From Phycisphaerales bacterium (GTDB taxonomy: Bacteria > Planctomycetota > Phycisphaerae > Phycisphaerales > UBA1924): a stretch of 64,000 nt of DNA. The DNA is taken from the NCBI GenBank assembly GCA_020849105.1, contig JADLGW010000002.1, positions 1 through 64,000 on the forward strand, given 5' to 3'. The notes beneath the pieces are model-generated. The model was not told the origin of the DNA. It saw only the letters and a list, made by a program, of their open reading frames with translations, and made no database searches. A program made the position numbers and the translations under genes. This document shows, piece by piece, positions 35,535-44,077 of this stretch; the first letter of the stretch is position 1, and every line of letters starts with the position of its first letter.

Positions 35535-36491
35535 CTAGTTCACGGGCCGCCGGTCCTCCAGCGTCTGCCCGTTGCTCACCTCGTACCTCTGCCCCGCGAT
35601 CTCGAAGACCGCACTCTCCCCCGCCCCCGACACCAACTTTGCGTCCGCCACCTGCGATCCCACCGCCAGGGACAGGCGCTCCTTGCTCCGGTCGTTCACC
35701 AGCCAGACTTCCGTCCCCAGGCGGCTCTCCACCACCCCGGTCATCCGCCAGTCCGCGTACGGAGAGCGCGGGGCCTCCGCCTGCACCGGCGGCTTGGGCG
35801 GGGCGTCCGGCGGCGGCAGGCGGAACACGTTCTTGCTCACCAGCGCCGCCCACTTCTGCCCCGCCGCGTCGCCCAGCAGGGTGACATCGGCCTCCGCCGC
35901 CGGCGGCGTATACAGGTCCGGGGCCAGCACGCCCTGCACCCCGAGCATCACCTCGAACCTCTGGTGCTCCTTATCCGCGGGCTTGACCAGGATCGTCGTC
36001 AGGCGGTGTGCCCACGGCTGGGCGTCCAGTGTCGCCGCCGCCCGCATCACCTCGTCCAGGCTCCCCTTCCCGCTCACCGTCCCGCCGAGCGTCCGGAAAT
36101 CCACCTGCTTCTTCAGTTCCCGGGCTGTCGCGCTCCGAATCCCGGAGTCGCCCACCGGGTTGTGCACCGGCAGCGGTGACGTGCTCGTCACCTCCACGCC
36201 GGACAGCCCGCACTTGCTCGCGACCGCGAACAGGTGGTCCCGGAACGCCGCATCCGCCTCCTCCTCCGTCGCCCCCAGCGTCCGCGCTCCCGCCGCCTTG
36301 AGCCCCGTGTTCACCGCCGTCCGCTGCTTCAGCGCCGTCCCGTACCGCTCGATCGCGTCGCGGTCCTCAGCCAGGCGCCCCAGGATGGCGTCCCGCGGCC
36401 CGGCGTACAGCCACGAGTACGACACATACCCGGCGCCCAGCACGACCAGCGCCCCGACAATCCGAAGGGCCTGCTTCCGGCGGGCGCTCAC
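35535..36491 (-). CDS. GspM/GspC-like inner-membrane protein of the secretion platform
   Basis: A 318-residue bitopic protein. A membrane helix lies at about 6-29 (IVGALVVLGAGYVSYSWLY), followed by a periplasmic PilO/GspM-like part with a short coiled coil. The C-terminal 75 residues (MTGVVESRLGTEVWLVNDRS, then GQRYEVSNGQTLEDR) resemble the homology region of GspC/PilP that contacts the secretin. It may therefore combine M and C roles, linking the inner-membrane platform to the channel. GTG 36491 overlaps the gspL-like stop (GTGA). It is followed, after 59 bases, by the giant secretin gene. Confidence 0.65.
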   Translation of the reverse strand: MSARRKQALRIVGALVVLGAGYVSYSWLYAGPRDAILGRLAEDRDAIERYGTALKQRTAVNTGLKAAGARTLGATEEEADAAFRDHLFAVASKCGLSGVEVTSTSPLPVHNPVGDSGIRSATARELKKQVDFRTLGGTVSGKGSLDEVMRAAATLDAQPWAHRLTTILVKPADKEHQRFEVMLGVQGVLAPDLYTPPAAEADVTLLGDAAGQKWAALVSKNVFRLPPPDAPPKPPVQAEAPRSPYADWRMTGVVESRLGTEVWLVNDRSKERLSLAVGSQVADAKLVSGAGESAVFEIAGQRYEVSNGQTLEDRRPVN

Positions 36492-38020
36492 GGCGTACCC
36501 CCTTCCGCCTCCGGCGGCGCCGGGGGCACGGGAACAGGCTGGTCCGTCGTCAGTTCGAAACTGAATCGTTTGGGCGTGTCCGCCCCCTTGCTGTCCACCC
36601 TGTACACCCGCGACCCGACCAGCCGCGAACGCAGGTCGTTGGCCGTCTCCCGCTGACCCGTCGGACCGCTGATCGTGATCGCCGCCTCGTGCCGCACGCC
36701 CCAGGTTCCGCCGGCGTACTGCCCGTCCCTCGGCGTGAACACGACCTCGTTCCCGCGGGACAGTTGCCCCGAGAGCGAATCGAGCCGCGCGTTCCGTGGG
36801 TCCGGCATCAGGTCGCTCAGCCACGCGGCGTGCGCGACCCAGTCCACCCCGGACTTCTCCCACTGCTCCAGGTGCCGCAGGCGGGCCTCCTGCTTGATGA
36901 AGGCGCCGTATTCCTCCGCCAGCGCCAGCCGCTTCGTGTGCGCCGCGCCGGCCTCGCCCTCCAGCGATCGCAGCCGGCCCTTGGCCAGCACGATGCCCGT
37001 GCCCACCACGACGATCGCCCCGAAGGCCGCCAGCAGCGCCACCTGCCGCCGCGCCGCCGCCCGGTCCGGCGCCCTGCGCGGGCCCGCGAAGTTCAGCGTC
37101 GCCTCCGCCAGCATCTCCTCGCCCACCAGCCCCGCCAGCGGCGCCACCTTCAGCCGCTCCGTCTCCGGCATGTCCGTGGGCAGCGCCACCCGTGACGGCA
37201 GCCCCGCCAGTTCCCAACCGATCTCCAGCGCCTCCCCGCACCGCCGCGCGATCTCCGTCGCCAGCACGCCCTCCCCCGGCACCAGCACCGCATCCACAGG
37301 CGACGACTCCGGCCCGCCGCGGTAACTCATCCACGTCCGCTTGGCCTCGACGGCGATCCGCTCCGGGAGCGCCGCCGCGTCGTCGCCGGCCAGTTCCTTC
37401 AGCCCCAGGTCCGCCGAGCGGGCAAAGACCAGCCGCCCCGCGTCCATCACCACGAACTCCACCGAAGCCGCCCCCGGGGCGACCCCAAGCACCGGCCCGT
37501 TCCGCTTCGACGACGCCTCCGCCAGCAGCGCCGCCACACCCGACGCCCGCAGCCCGACCCGCTCCATCTTCAGCCGCGCCGCCGACGCCACATCGTGCAG
37601 GAACGCGAGCCGATCCTTCGGCATCGCCGCCGCGAGCACGTCCGATGCCCCCTCCCCCGCCGCCATCGGCACATAGTCGATCGCCGCCCCCTCGGTCGGC
37701 ACCGTCAGTTGCCGCGCCATCTGGAGCCTCACCATGTCCGGCAGGTCGTCGCCCCGCACGCCCGGGGGCAGCCGCAGACGCTTGAGCACCACGTCCCCGC
37801 GCGGCGCCGCGAACACCGCGCGCGAGCCGCCGATCTTCGCACGCGCCAGTTCCCCCCGCACCCACGCCCCGACCGCCCTGCCGTCGCGTGCCTCAAGGTC
37901 CGGCGGCACCTGCGCCGAAACCCACCCCTGCACCCGAACGCCGCCGTTGAGCGTCACACCCGCCGCCAGCAGGCGGTCCTGGTCCAGAAGGATCACGACG
38001 ACAGAACCCATCGCGATCAT
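36488..38020 (-). CDS. gspL: GspL-like platform protein (PilM/PilN-type)
   Basis: A 510-residue protein. Residues about 5-310 have the actin-like PilM/GspL cytoplasmic fold (AAPRGDVVLKRLRLPPGVRG, then LGVAPGAASVEFVVMDAGRL). A membrane helix follows at about 326-347 (ALLAAFGAIVVVGTGIVLA), then a periplasmic ferredoxin-like part. GspL recruits the GspE ATPase to the membrane. It overlaps gspK upstream (ATGA) and the M/C-like gene downstream. No gspE is present in the window. Confidence 0.8.
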   Translation of the reverse strand: MIAMGSVVVILLDQDRLLAAGVTLNGGVRVQGWVSAQVPPDLEARDGRAVGAWVRGELARAKIGGSRAVFAAPRGDVVLKRLRLPPGVRGDDLPDMVRLQMARQLTVPTEGAAIDYVPMAAGEGASDVLAAAMPKDRLAFLHDVASAARLKMERVGLRASGVAALLAEASSKRNGPVLGVAPGAASVEFVVMDAGRLVFARSADLGLKELAGDDAAALPERIAVEAKRTWMSYRGGPESSPVDAVLVPGEGVLATEIARRCGEALEIGWELAGLPSRVALPTDMPETERLKVAPLAGLVGEEMLAEATLNFAGPRRAPDRAAARRQVALLAAFGAIVVVGTGIVLAKGRLRSLEGEAGAAHTKRLALAEEYGAFIKQEARLRHLEQWEKSGVDWVAHAAWLSDLMPDPRNARLDSLSGQLSRGNEVVFTPRDGQYAGGTWGVRHEAAITISGPTGQRETANDLRSRLVGSRVYRVDSKGADTPKRFSFELTTDQPVPVPPAPPEAEGGTP

Positions 38021-39540
38021 GGCGTCCCTCCCTGCTTCGCCCCCGTCGTCCAGCGCCCCGTGCGCCGGTCCGGGCCGCTGCCGGCGGGCCGAGACTCCTT
38101 TGCTCCCGGCGCAGCGCCCGCGCCCCCGGTGCCAGGCGCCTTGGGCGCGCCGCCCCCGGCCTTCGCCCCCGCGGGCTTCTTCGGCTCATCCCCCATCGAC
38201 CCGCCGGGGTTGAAATCGAACCCCTCGTCCGGCTTCGGTGGGCCGGCCTGTGCGCGCTCCGGTTCGGGCGTCTCCTCCACTGCCGGCTCCGATTCCTTCG
38301 GCTCCGGCAGCCGAGACCGCATCGCCCACGCCCCATCAAGATTCGTCACGTCGCGCAGGTAGGCGACCCTGGGCCGGCGCGAGGACACGTCGATCACCGC
38401 CTCCATCACCACCCGGTCCGCGAGCACCGGTGCATCGCCCTCATCGCTCCCCGCCGGCTCGATCCCCGCCTCCACCCGCACCCGCCACACCATCGACCGT
38501 GTCGTCAGGTGGTCCGCCGCCTGCTCGTACTGCTTGGGCGTGAGAATGTCGTGTGTCACGAGCCACGTCGGCGACAGCCGCTCCTCCTCCGGCACCTCGG
38601 CCCGCTGGCCCACGATCGCCCTCGCCGCGGCCGCGTCGATCCCCGGCACGCACGCCAGGGCCTCCTCGCCGGCCTGCATCACGTCCACCCGCCCGATGAG
38701 GTACGGCTCATCGGTCGTTGTAAAGGCGTCCAGGATCGGCGCCCATGCCTCCGGCCCGGCCTTGAGTTCGATCAACTTCGCCACCACGGCGCCGTCAGAC
38801 TCGAACTTCGTGCCGTCATCCATCACGCCCTTCACCGCCTTGGCCGCGCCCTCCCCGAACCGTTCCTCGATGGCCTTGCCCAGGTCGTCGCTCCAACCGG
38901 AGTTCAGGTTGATCCGCAGTTTCCCGCGATGGGCTTCCCCGCCATCGCCCACGCCGCACTGCACGTTCGGGTCGAAGGCGAACACGGTGACCAGGTCCAG
39001 CAGCGGCGCCGTTTCGCCGTCGGCCGCCGAGCCCTCGGGCTCCGCCGCGACCGCTGCCCCGCCGAACAACATCTCGGCCGTCACGCCCTTCACCCGCAGC
39101 AGGCTCTCCGGGCTGGAAAGCACCCGGTCCTTTCGCGCCGCGACGATTCCGGCTGCCAGTTCCGCCCCGACGCCCGGCAACTTCGCCAGGCTCGCCTCGT
39201 CCGCGGTGTTCACGTCCACCTTCGCACACTCGCTGGCCGCGACTTCGCCCCCGTCCACCGGCAGCAACCGCACGACGCCCCGCCCGTCCACCGAGTCGTA
39301 GACCGTCCACTCGGTCGTCAGCCGCGGCGTCGCCCCGAGCAGCAGGTCGTCGCGTTGCCCGGCGATCTCCTGCATCACCGCCTGCACCCCCGACCACGCC
39401 AGCGCCCGCCCCTGGGCCCGGTGCAGCGTGCCGCGGGCCGTCGCCACCGATCCATCCGCGGCCAGCATCGCGCCGGTGCCGGCGAGCGCCGCGAGCGTGA
39501 GCACGATCAGCACTGACATGAGGGCGACCGCCCGTCTCAT
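38017..39540 (-). CDS. gspK: GspK-like minor pseudopilin
   Basis: A 507-residue protein with a short N-terminal prepilin-type helix (ALMSVLIVLTLAALAGTGAM) lacking the +5 Glu, as is usual for GspK. A helix-hairpin-helix unit follows at about 108-155 (VDVNTADEASLAKLPGVGAE). The C-terminal 90 residues are Pro/Gly/Lys-rich and look disordered. GspK caps the tip of the type II pseudopilus with GspI and GspJ. It overlaps both neighbours by four bases. Confidence 0.8.
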   Translation of the reverse strand: MRRAVALMSVLIVLTLAALAGTGAMLAADGSVATARGTLHRAQGRALAWSGVQAVMQEIAGQRDDLLLGATPRLTTEWTVYDSVDGRGVVRLLPVDGGEVAASECAKVDVNTADEASLAKLPGVGAELAAGIVAARKDRVLSSPESLLRVKGVTAEMLFGGAAVAAEPEGSAADGETAPLLDLVTVFAFDPNVQCGVGDGGEAHRGKLRINLNSGWSDDLGKAIEERFGEGAAKAVKGVMDDGTKFESDGAVVAKLIELKAGPEAWAPILDAFTTTDEPYLIGRVDVMQAGEEALACVPGIDAAAARAIVGQRAEVPEEERLSPTWLVTHDILTPKQYEQAADHLTTRSMVWRVRVEAGIEPAGSDEGDAPVLADRVVMEAVIDVSSRRPRVAYLRDVTNLDGAWAMRSRLPEPKESEPAVEETPEPERAQAGPPKPDEGFDFNPGGSMGDEPKKPAGAKAGGGAPKAPGTGGAGAAPGAKESRPAGSGPDRRTGRWTTGAKQGGTP

Positions 39541-40325
39541 GGCGTGCCCCTCTTCCAGGCCGCCACCGGTCCGTCCGGGACGATGATCAGCCGCCGCCGG
39601 TCCGGTTCCCGCGTCGGGACGGTGGGCTCAGCATCGCCGACCCGTGGCCCGTCTGTCTCGGCACCACCCTGCTCCGCTGCATCGCTGCCACCAGTCTCCT
39701 CCTTTGGCACTGCGTCACGTTGTCCCCCCGTCCCTTTGCCCCCGGTTCCGAACCACACCGCCACTTCGACGGCGACCGGCAGCGTGCCCGCCATCGCCGA
39801 GTTGAACGACGACTTCCACGTCCGGCCATCGGAATACCGGAAACGTACCCGCTGCACGTCGCCCGATAGCTCTTCGAACTCGCCCGCGGGCTCCCCCGCA
39901 CCCACCCACCTTCGCCCGCGCAGCACGCCCTTGTCGAACGACACCTGCGTCCCCTGTATGTCGCCCATCGCCGTGTCGCGATCCGCGGGGCGCAGCGGCA
40001 TCGCGACGCCCCGGGCGTGGATCGTGATCTCGCTTGCGCTGCCCACGAGCCCGGCGTGCTTCTCGTCCCCCGCGATCGCTCCGGTCAGGTCCGCCTCCAG
40101 GCGCTCAAACAGCGTCGCCGCCGCCCCGTCCCGCGCCGCCTCCACCGCCACCGCCTCACGCCGCGAGACCAGGTCCCACAGAAACGTGTACATCCCGCCC
40201 GTCAGCAGCACCAGCAGCCCGACGGCAAGCATGACCTCCAGGATCGTGAACGCCCGCAGCCTTCCCCCCCGGGGCGGGGAAGGTGGCTTGACCGTGCAGG
40301 GACCAAGAAGGAAGGGGTGCTTCAC
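39537..40325 (-). CDS. gspJ: GspJ-like minor pseudopilin with an inserted leader segment
   Basis: A 262-residue prepilin-type protein. The cleavage region is RLRAFTILEVMLAVGLLVLL: Ala before Phe, with Glu at +5. GTG 40325 overlaps the gspI stop (GTGA). This gives an unusual 28-residue leader whose first 20 residues (KHPFLL to PPRGG) are largely coded by a palindromic stretch (40260-40283). The C-terminal 60 residues are Gly/Glu/Thr-rich and probably disordered. It acts at the pseudopilus tip with GspI and GspK. Confidence 0.75.
   Translation of the reverse strand: MKHPFLLGPCTVKPPSPPRGGRLRAFTILEVMLAVGLLVLLTGGMYTFLWDLVSRREAVAVEAARDGAAATLFERLEADLTGAIAGDEKHAGLVGSASEITIHARGVAMPLRPADRDTAMGDIQGTQVSFDKGVLRGRRWVGAGEPAGEFEELSGDVQRVRFRYSDGRTWKSSFNSAMAGTLPVAVEVAVWFGTGGKGTGGQRDAVPKEETGGSDAAEQGGAETDGPRVGDAEPTVPTREPDRRRLIIVPDGPVAAWKRGTP
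40260..40283. repeat. C-rich hairpin inside the leader of gspJ
   Basis: CCTTCCCC (40260-40267) and GGGGAAGG (40276-40283) form a perfect eight-pair stem around an eight-base loop. The hairpin codes for part of the extra leader of GspJ (PPSPPRGG). A close relative lies in the tail of the ABC ATPase gene (49496-49517), which suggests a mobile or repeated palindrome. Confidence 0.55.
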
Positions 40326-40843
40326 GGCCCCTCCTCCACAAAGTCCTCGAGTTCCCCCGCCCCTTCCTCCCCGCCGCGTCCCAGCCGCACCAGTTGCCGC
40401 AGCGTGTACGACGCCGCCACCGTTTCCCCCGAACGCTTGACCGCCGTCACCGTCACGAGCGTCAGCCCCGCGAACCGCGATGGCTCCGTCGCCACTTCCA
40501 GTTCCCATCCCGACGGCCGCGGCGCCGCATCGGCGAAGCCGCCCGTCTCCGGGGCAGAATCGTCGCCGAGCCAGGCATCCGCGTCGTCGTCCCAGAGCGG
40601 TACGGGCCCGGGCAAGTTCTGGGGAGTCGCCAGCCCCGCCTCCAGGCGCGCCATGCCCGATCGCGCCAGGTCCACAGCCTTCACCGCGTCCCGCGACGCC
40701 GAGAGCGAGTCCGCGCTCCCGCCGACGAGCGACAGGATCGCCATCCCACCCATCACGAACACCGCGATCGCGGCCACGACCTCCAGTAACAACATTCCGG
40801 CGTGGCCCAGCGCTCCGCGCCGGCTGTAAGGGACGCGGGTCAT
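40322..40843 (-). CDS. gspI: GspI-like minor pseudopilin
   Basis: A 173-residue prepilin-type protein. The leader ends GHAG and the mature helix begins MLLLEVVAAIAVFVMGGMAI, with Met at +1 and Glu at +5. Downstream sequence (AVDLARSGMARLEAGLATPQ) is GspI-like. Long upstream in-frame sequence is a shadow of gspH; ATG 40843 overlaps the gspH stop (ATGA). Expected at the pseudopilus tip. Confidence 0.75.
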   Translation of the reverse strand: MTRVPYSRRGALGHAGMLLLEVVAAIAVFVMGGMAILSLVGGSADSLSASRDAVKAVDLARSGMARLEAGLATPQNLPGPVPLWDDDADAWLGDDSAPETGGFADAAPRPSGWELEVATEPSRFAGLTLVTVTAVKRSGETVAASYTLRQLVRLGRGGEEGAGELEDFVEEGP

Positions 40844-41439
40844 GGCACCGGCTCCTCGGCGGGGTCGTTCGGTTCCGCCAGCGGAACCTCCGTCACCGAC
40901 GGCACGCCGGTCCACGAGTTCAGTTTCACCTCCAGAGCCCGCTCGGGTGCGTGCGCCAGCACCAGATACGCCACCTGAGGCGCCCAGGCCGACCCGTCCG
41001 GAAGCAACACGCCCAGAACAACGCTCGTCTCCGCATCCCCTGCCGACCCGGTGGGCAACTCGGCCGGTGCCTCCGGGGCTCCGCCGCTGCCGCTGGGCAG
41101 CGTCTCGCTCGCGTCCACGCCGGCCGGCAACTCCCCCCGGAGCGTGACCACCGGCGTCGCAGCCGCTCCGTCCCTGGGAGCATCGAGCGGCGCGCTCACC
41201 AGCCACCAGGCCCCGCCATGCCGCTCCGCCCGCAGTTCCAGCCCGCGCCCTTCGCGCACCGCGTCCGCCCGCACCGCCGCGGCCACCGCGGCCACGTCCC
41301 GCCCGGCCGCGTCAAGCCGAGAGCCCGCCAGCCGCTCGTACAGGGCCGGTGTGGCCAATCCGCCGAGCAAAGCCACCAGCCCGAGGGCAATGACCAACTC
41401 CAGGATGGTGAAGCCTGGCCGCCGCATCCCAGATTCCAT
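40840..41439 (-). CDS. gspH: GspH-like minor pseudopilin
   Basis: A 199-residue prepilin-type protein with a textbook leader: MRRPG then FTILELVIALGLVALLGGLA. The next helix (LDAAGRDVAAVAAAVRADAV) fits GspH, which joins the pseudopilus below the tip. ATG 41439 is preferred; an ATG four codons later, or GTG 41478 upstream, would also work. A long variable Ala/Pro/Gly loop lies at about 105-145. Confidence 0.75.
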   Translation of the reverse strand: MESGMRRPGFTILELVIALGLVALLGGLATPALYERLAGSRLDAAGRDVAAVAAAVRADAVREGRGLELRAERHGGAWWLVSAPLDAPRDGAAATPVVTLRGELPAGVDASETLPSGSGGAPEAPAELPTGSAGDAETSVVLGVLLPDGSAWAPQVAYLVLAHAPERALEVKLNSWTGVPSVTEVPLAEPNDPAEEPVP

Positions 41440-41485
41440 AACCGCGGAGCGCAGTGCCCCGCGGGCCGTGCGATTCACACCCCGC

Positions 41486-42022
41486 TCACGACCCGCCCGA
41501 CCCGGACGGGCCGGACGACCCTGACGGCGGCGGCGGGGGCTCGTCCCCACCCTGGCCCGACCCGCCGGCACCGGTCCCCCACGACGTGATGTCGTCCTCG
41601 GTCCCCTCCTGCTTGTCGGGGCCGGACGAGGACAGGTCGTAGGTGGACTCGTCGCCGTGTTCGCTGACCTGCTTGTAGACCCACGGCGTGCCCCAGCCGT
41701 CGTTCGGCACGGGCTTCTCGACGAACATCTTCCACTTGTCCTGGGCCGCCTCCGGGTCCAGCGTCTCCTTGCTCCACAGCACCGCCAGGCCCTCCTGGTC
41801 CGTCGGGTACCGGTCGTACGCCAGCCGGAAGAACTTCAGCCCCTGCTGGAGGCCCTGCATCTGCACCTGCACGGTGCCCTTCTTGGCCTCGTCCCGCTGC
41901 GCGAACAGGTTGATCCCGATCAAGGCCCCCAAGGCCAGGATGATCGCGATCACGATCATGATCTCGATGAGCGTGAAGCCGCGGGCGACGCGGCCGGTGC
42001 TCGGGAGGGTGCGCTCCGTCAT
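41486..42022 (-). CDS. gspG: Major pseudopilin GspG
   Basis: A 178-residue major pseudopilin. The leader ends VARG and the mature helix is FTLIEIMIVIAIILALGALI. The GspG core follows: YDRYPTDQEGLAVLW, then VPNDGWGTPWVYKQ and the calcium-site-like DLSSSGPDKQEGTEDDITSW. A disordered Pro/Ser/Gly tail of about 30 residues is extra compared with standard GspG. It is the main subunit of the piston-like pseudopilus. A 119-base spacer separates it from gspF; gspH starts 47 bases downstream. Confidence 0.92.
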   Translation of the reverse strand: MTERTLPSTGRVARGFTLIEIMIVIAIILALGALIGINLFAQRDEAKKGTVQVQMQGLQQGLKFFRLAYDRYPTDQEGLAVLWSKETLDPEAAQDKWKMFVEKPVPNDGWGTPWVYKQVSEHGDESTYDLSSSGPDKQEGTEDDITSWGTGAGGSGQGGDEPPPPPSGSSGPSGSGGS

Positions 42023-42141
42023 CTGCCTGTCCTTTCTCCGGCCATCCGTTCCGGATACGCCCGCTTGGGGCGTTCTGACTTAGCGTACACTAGCCAGCAC
42101 AACCCCGGGCCGCAACCGGGCGTTCGGGCCTCCGCCCATCT

Positions 42142-43338
42142 TTACATCCCGGGTGTCATACGGGTCATCGGCAGGATCAGGGCCGCGGCGACAAGAGTCA
42201 CCACGCAGGCGATCACCATGATCAGGATCGGCTCGATCAGCCGCACCACCGCCGACAGCAGCCGGTCAATCCGGGCTTCGATCGTCTCGGCGATCGTCAC
42301 CAGCACGTCGTCCAGGTTGTTGGCCGATTCCGCCACCGCGATCATCTCGATCACGTCGTCGGGGAACAGCCCGCTCTCACCGAGCGGCCCCGCTACCCCG
42401 TGCCCGGACCGCACCGATGCGGTGGCCGAGTCGATCGCCTCCTCCATGAGGGTGTTGCCGGCCGCCTCCTTGGCGATCTGCATCGCCGTCAGCACCGGGA
42501 TGCCGTTGCCCAGCATGGTGCCGAACATCCGGCAGAACCGGGCCGCCGCCAGCGCCCGCACCAACGGGCCCAGCACCGGGGCCCAGGTCTTGGCCTCCGT
42601 CAACTTCCGCGCCACGGCCGGACGCCGCGAGAAGTGCCAGATGAGCACCGCGGCAGCCACCAGCACCGCCAGGACGACCAGCCCGTACCCCTGCACCAGG
42701 TCGCTTATGGCAAAGACGAACCTGCTGACCGCCGGCAGCCGGTCCTTCATCCGCTCCAGCATCGGCCGGAACATCGGGATGAACACGCCGAACACCACCG
42801 ACAGCACGGTGAGCCCGAATACCACCAGCACCGTCGGGTACACCAGGTTCCCGATGACCTTCGCCCTGAGGTCCGCCTGCGACGTGACGAACTGACCCAG
42901 GCGGTGGAACACCGCCTCCAGGAACCCGCCCTTCTCCCCGGCCCGCACCATCGCCACATGGATCCGCGGGAACACGTCCGGCCGCCGGGACATCATCTCC
43001 GCCAGTTCCTGGCCCGATGACACACCGTCGGCCAGTTCCTTGAACACCGCCGCTAGGCGCGGGCGGGCCTTGCGCCCGGAGAGCAACTTCAGCCCCCGGA
43101 GCAGCGGCACCCCCGCCTTCAGCAGGTCGCCGATCTGCAGGTAACTCTGGGCCAGCACCCGCAGCGGCACCCCCCGCCGCCCCAGTATCGGGGGACGCTG
43201 GGCCTGCTCGCGGATCCGCACCGGCACCAGCCGCCGCTGCTCCAGTTCGACAAGCACCGCCTGCTCGGTCGCCCCGGCGACGACACCCGCCACCCGCTCC
43301 CCGCCCTCCGTCACCGCGGTGTATTCAAAGGATGCCAT
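42142..43338 (-). CDS. gspF: Type II secretion inner-membrane platform protein GspF
   Basis: A 398-residue polytopic protein with the two repeated T2SSF domains (about 60-190 and 265-390) and three membrane segments (for example VLVVFGLTVLSVVFGVFIPM). Signatures include AGVPLLRGLKLLSG and its repeat NGIPVLTAMQIAKEAAGN. GspF is the platform contacted by the GspE ATPase. It is the first gene of the gsp run on this strand, starting beside a palindromic element. Confidence 0.92.
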   Translation of the reverse strand: MASFEYTAVTEGGERVAGVVAGATEQAVLVELEQRRLVPVRIREQAQRPPILGRRGVPLRVLAQSYLQIGDLLKAGVPLLRGLKLLSGRKARPRLAAVFKELADGVSSGQELAEMMSRRPDVFPRIHVAMVRAGEKGGFLEAVFHRLGQFVTSQADLRAKVIGNLVYPTVLVVFGLTVLSVVFGVFIPMFRPMLERMKDRLPAVSRFVFAISDLVQGYGLVVLAVLVAAAVLIWHFSRRPAVARKLTEAKTWAPVLGPLVRALAAARFCRMFGTMLGNGIPVLTAMQIAKEAAGNTLMEEAIDSATASVRSGHGVAGPLGESGLFPDDVIEMIAVAESANNLDDVLVTIAETIEARIDRLLSAVVRLIEPILIMVIACVVTLVAAALILPMTRMTPGM

Positions 43339-43346
43339 GGGCTCGT

Positions 43347-43418
43347 GGGTACCCCGCCACTCCGTGGCGGTTCCTGGGTACGGGAGCCGGGAATCCGCGA
43401 CGGAGTCGCGGGGTACCC
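43347..43418. repeat. Three-stem palindromic element between gspF and the peroxidase gene
   Basis: An outer stem GGGTACCCC (43347-43355) / GGGGTACCC (43410-43418) encloses two perfect hairpins: CCGCCAC-TCC-GTGGCGG (43354-43370) and CCGCGAC-GGA-GTCGCGG (43395-43411). The two inner loops (TCC and GGA) are complementary. It fills almost the whole gap between two genes and may end the peroxidase transcript. The same outer-stem-plus-two-hairpins plan appears inside lysA and rlmN. Confidence 0.65.
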
Positions 43419-43422
43419 CGGC

Positions 43423-44034
43423 TCAACTCCCCGCGATCGTCGGTTCCGGCTCCCTGGGAGTTGTCGGCTGCCCGTGCAGCAGTTCCTCGATCTTCTTCAC
43501 CAGCGCCGGGTCGTCCGGCTTCACCTTCGGTTCAAACCGGGCCACGACGTGACCCTGCCGGTCCACCAGGAACTTCGTGAAGTTCCATTTCGGCTCCCCG
43601 CCGATCGGGGCCGGCTGGGCCGCCAGTTGCCGGTACAGCGGGCTCGTCCCCTCCCCCTTTACCACGATCTTCCCGAACATCGGGAACGTGACGTGGTAGG
43701 TCTCGGTGCAGAACTCCTTGATCTCCGCGTTCGTCCCCGGCTCCTGACCCCCGAACTCGTTGGCCGGGAAGCCCAGGATCACCAGCCCGGCGTCCTTGTC
43801 CTTGGCGTACAGCGCCTCGAGCCCCTCATACTGCGGCGTGTTCCCGCACTTGCTCGCCACGTTAACAATCATCACCACCTTGCCCTTGTACGCCGACAAC
43901 GGCTGGTCCTTGCCGTCAATCGTCTTCATCGTGTACCCGAGCACATAGGCCGGGTCCTTGGGGGGCGGCGCGGTCGCGGGCTGCACGAACGCCGAAACCG
44001 CCACCAGCGACGCGACACCGAGGGAACTGAGCAT
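43423..44034 (-). CDS. Exported glutathione peroxidase family protein
   Basis: A 203-residue thiol peroxidase that would reduce hydroperoxides, probably with thioredoxin as donor. The peroxidatic Cys is in VNVASKCGNTPQYEGLEALY; other family marks are LGFPANEFGGQEPG and KWNFTKFLVDRQG. A signal peptide (LGVASLVAVSAFVQPATA) sends it to the periplasm, which is less common in this family. ATG 44034 follows CAGGAGG and is preferred to in-frame sequence upstream. It is divergent from the QueD-like gene. Confidence 0.92.
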   Translation of the reverse strand: MLSSLGVASLVAVSAFVQPATAPPPKDPAYVLGYTMKTIDGKDQPLSAYKGKVVMIVNVASKCGNTPQYEGLEALYAKDKDAGLVILGFPANEFGGQEPGTNAEIKEFCTETYHVTFPMFGKIVVKGEGTSPLYRQLAAQPAPIGGEPKWNFTKFLVDRQGHVVARFEPKVKPDDPALVKKIEELLHGQPTTPREPEPTIAGS

Positions 44035-44077
44035 GGGAACCTCCTGAAATATCATACCCGGGCCTCTATTGTCCCCC

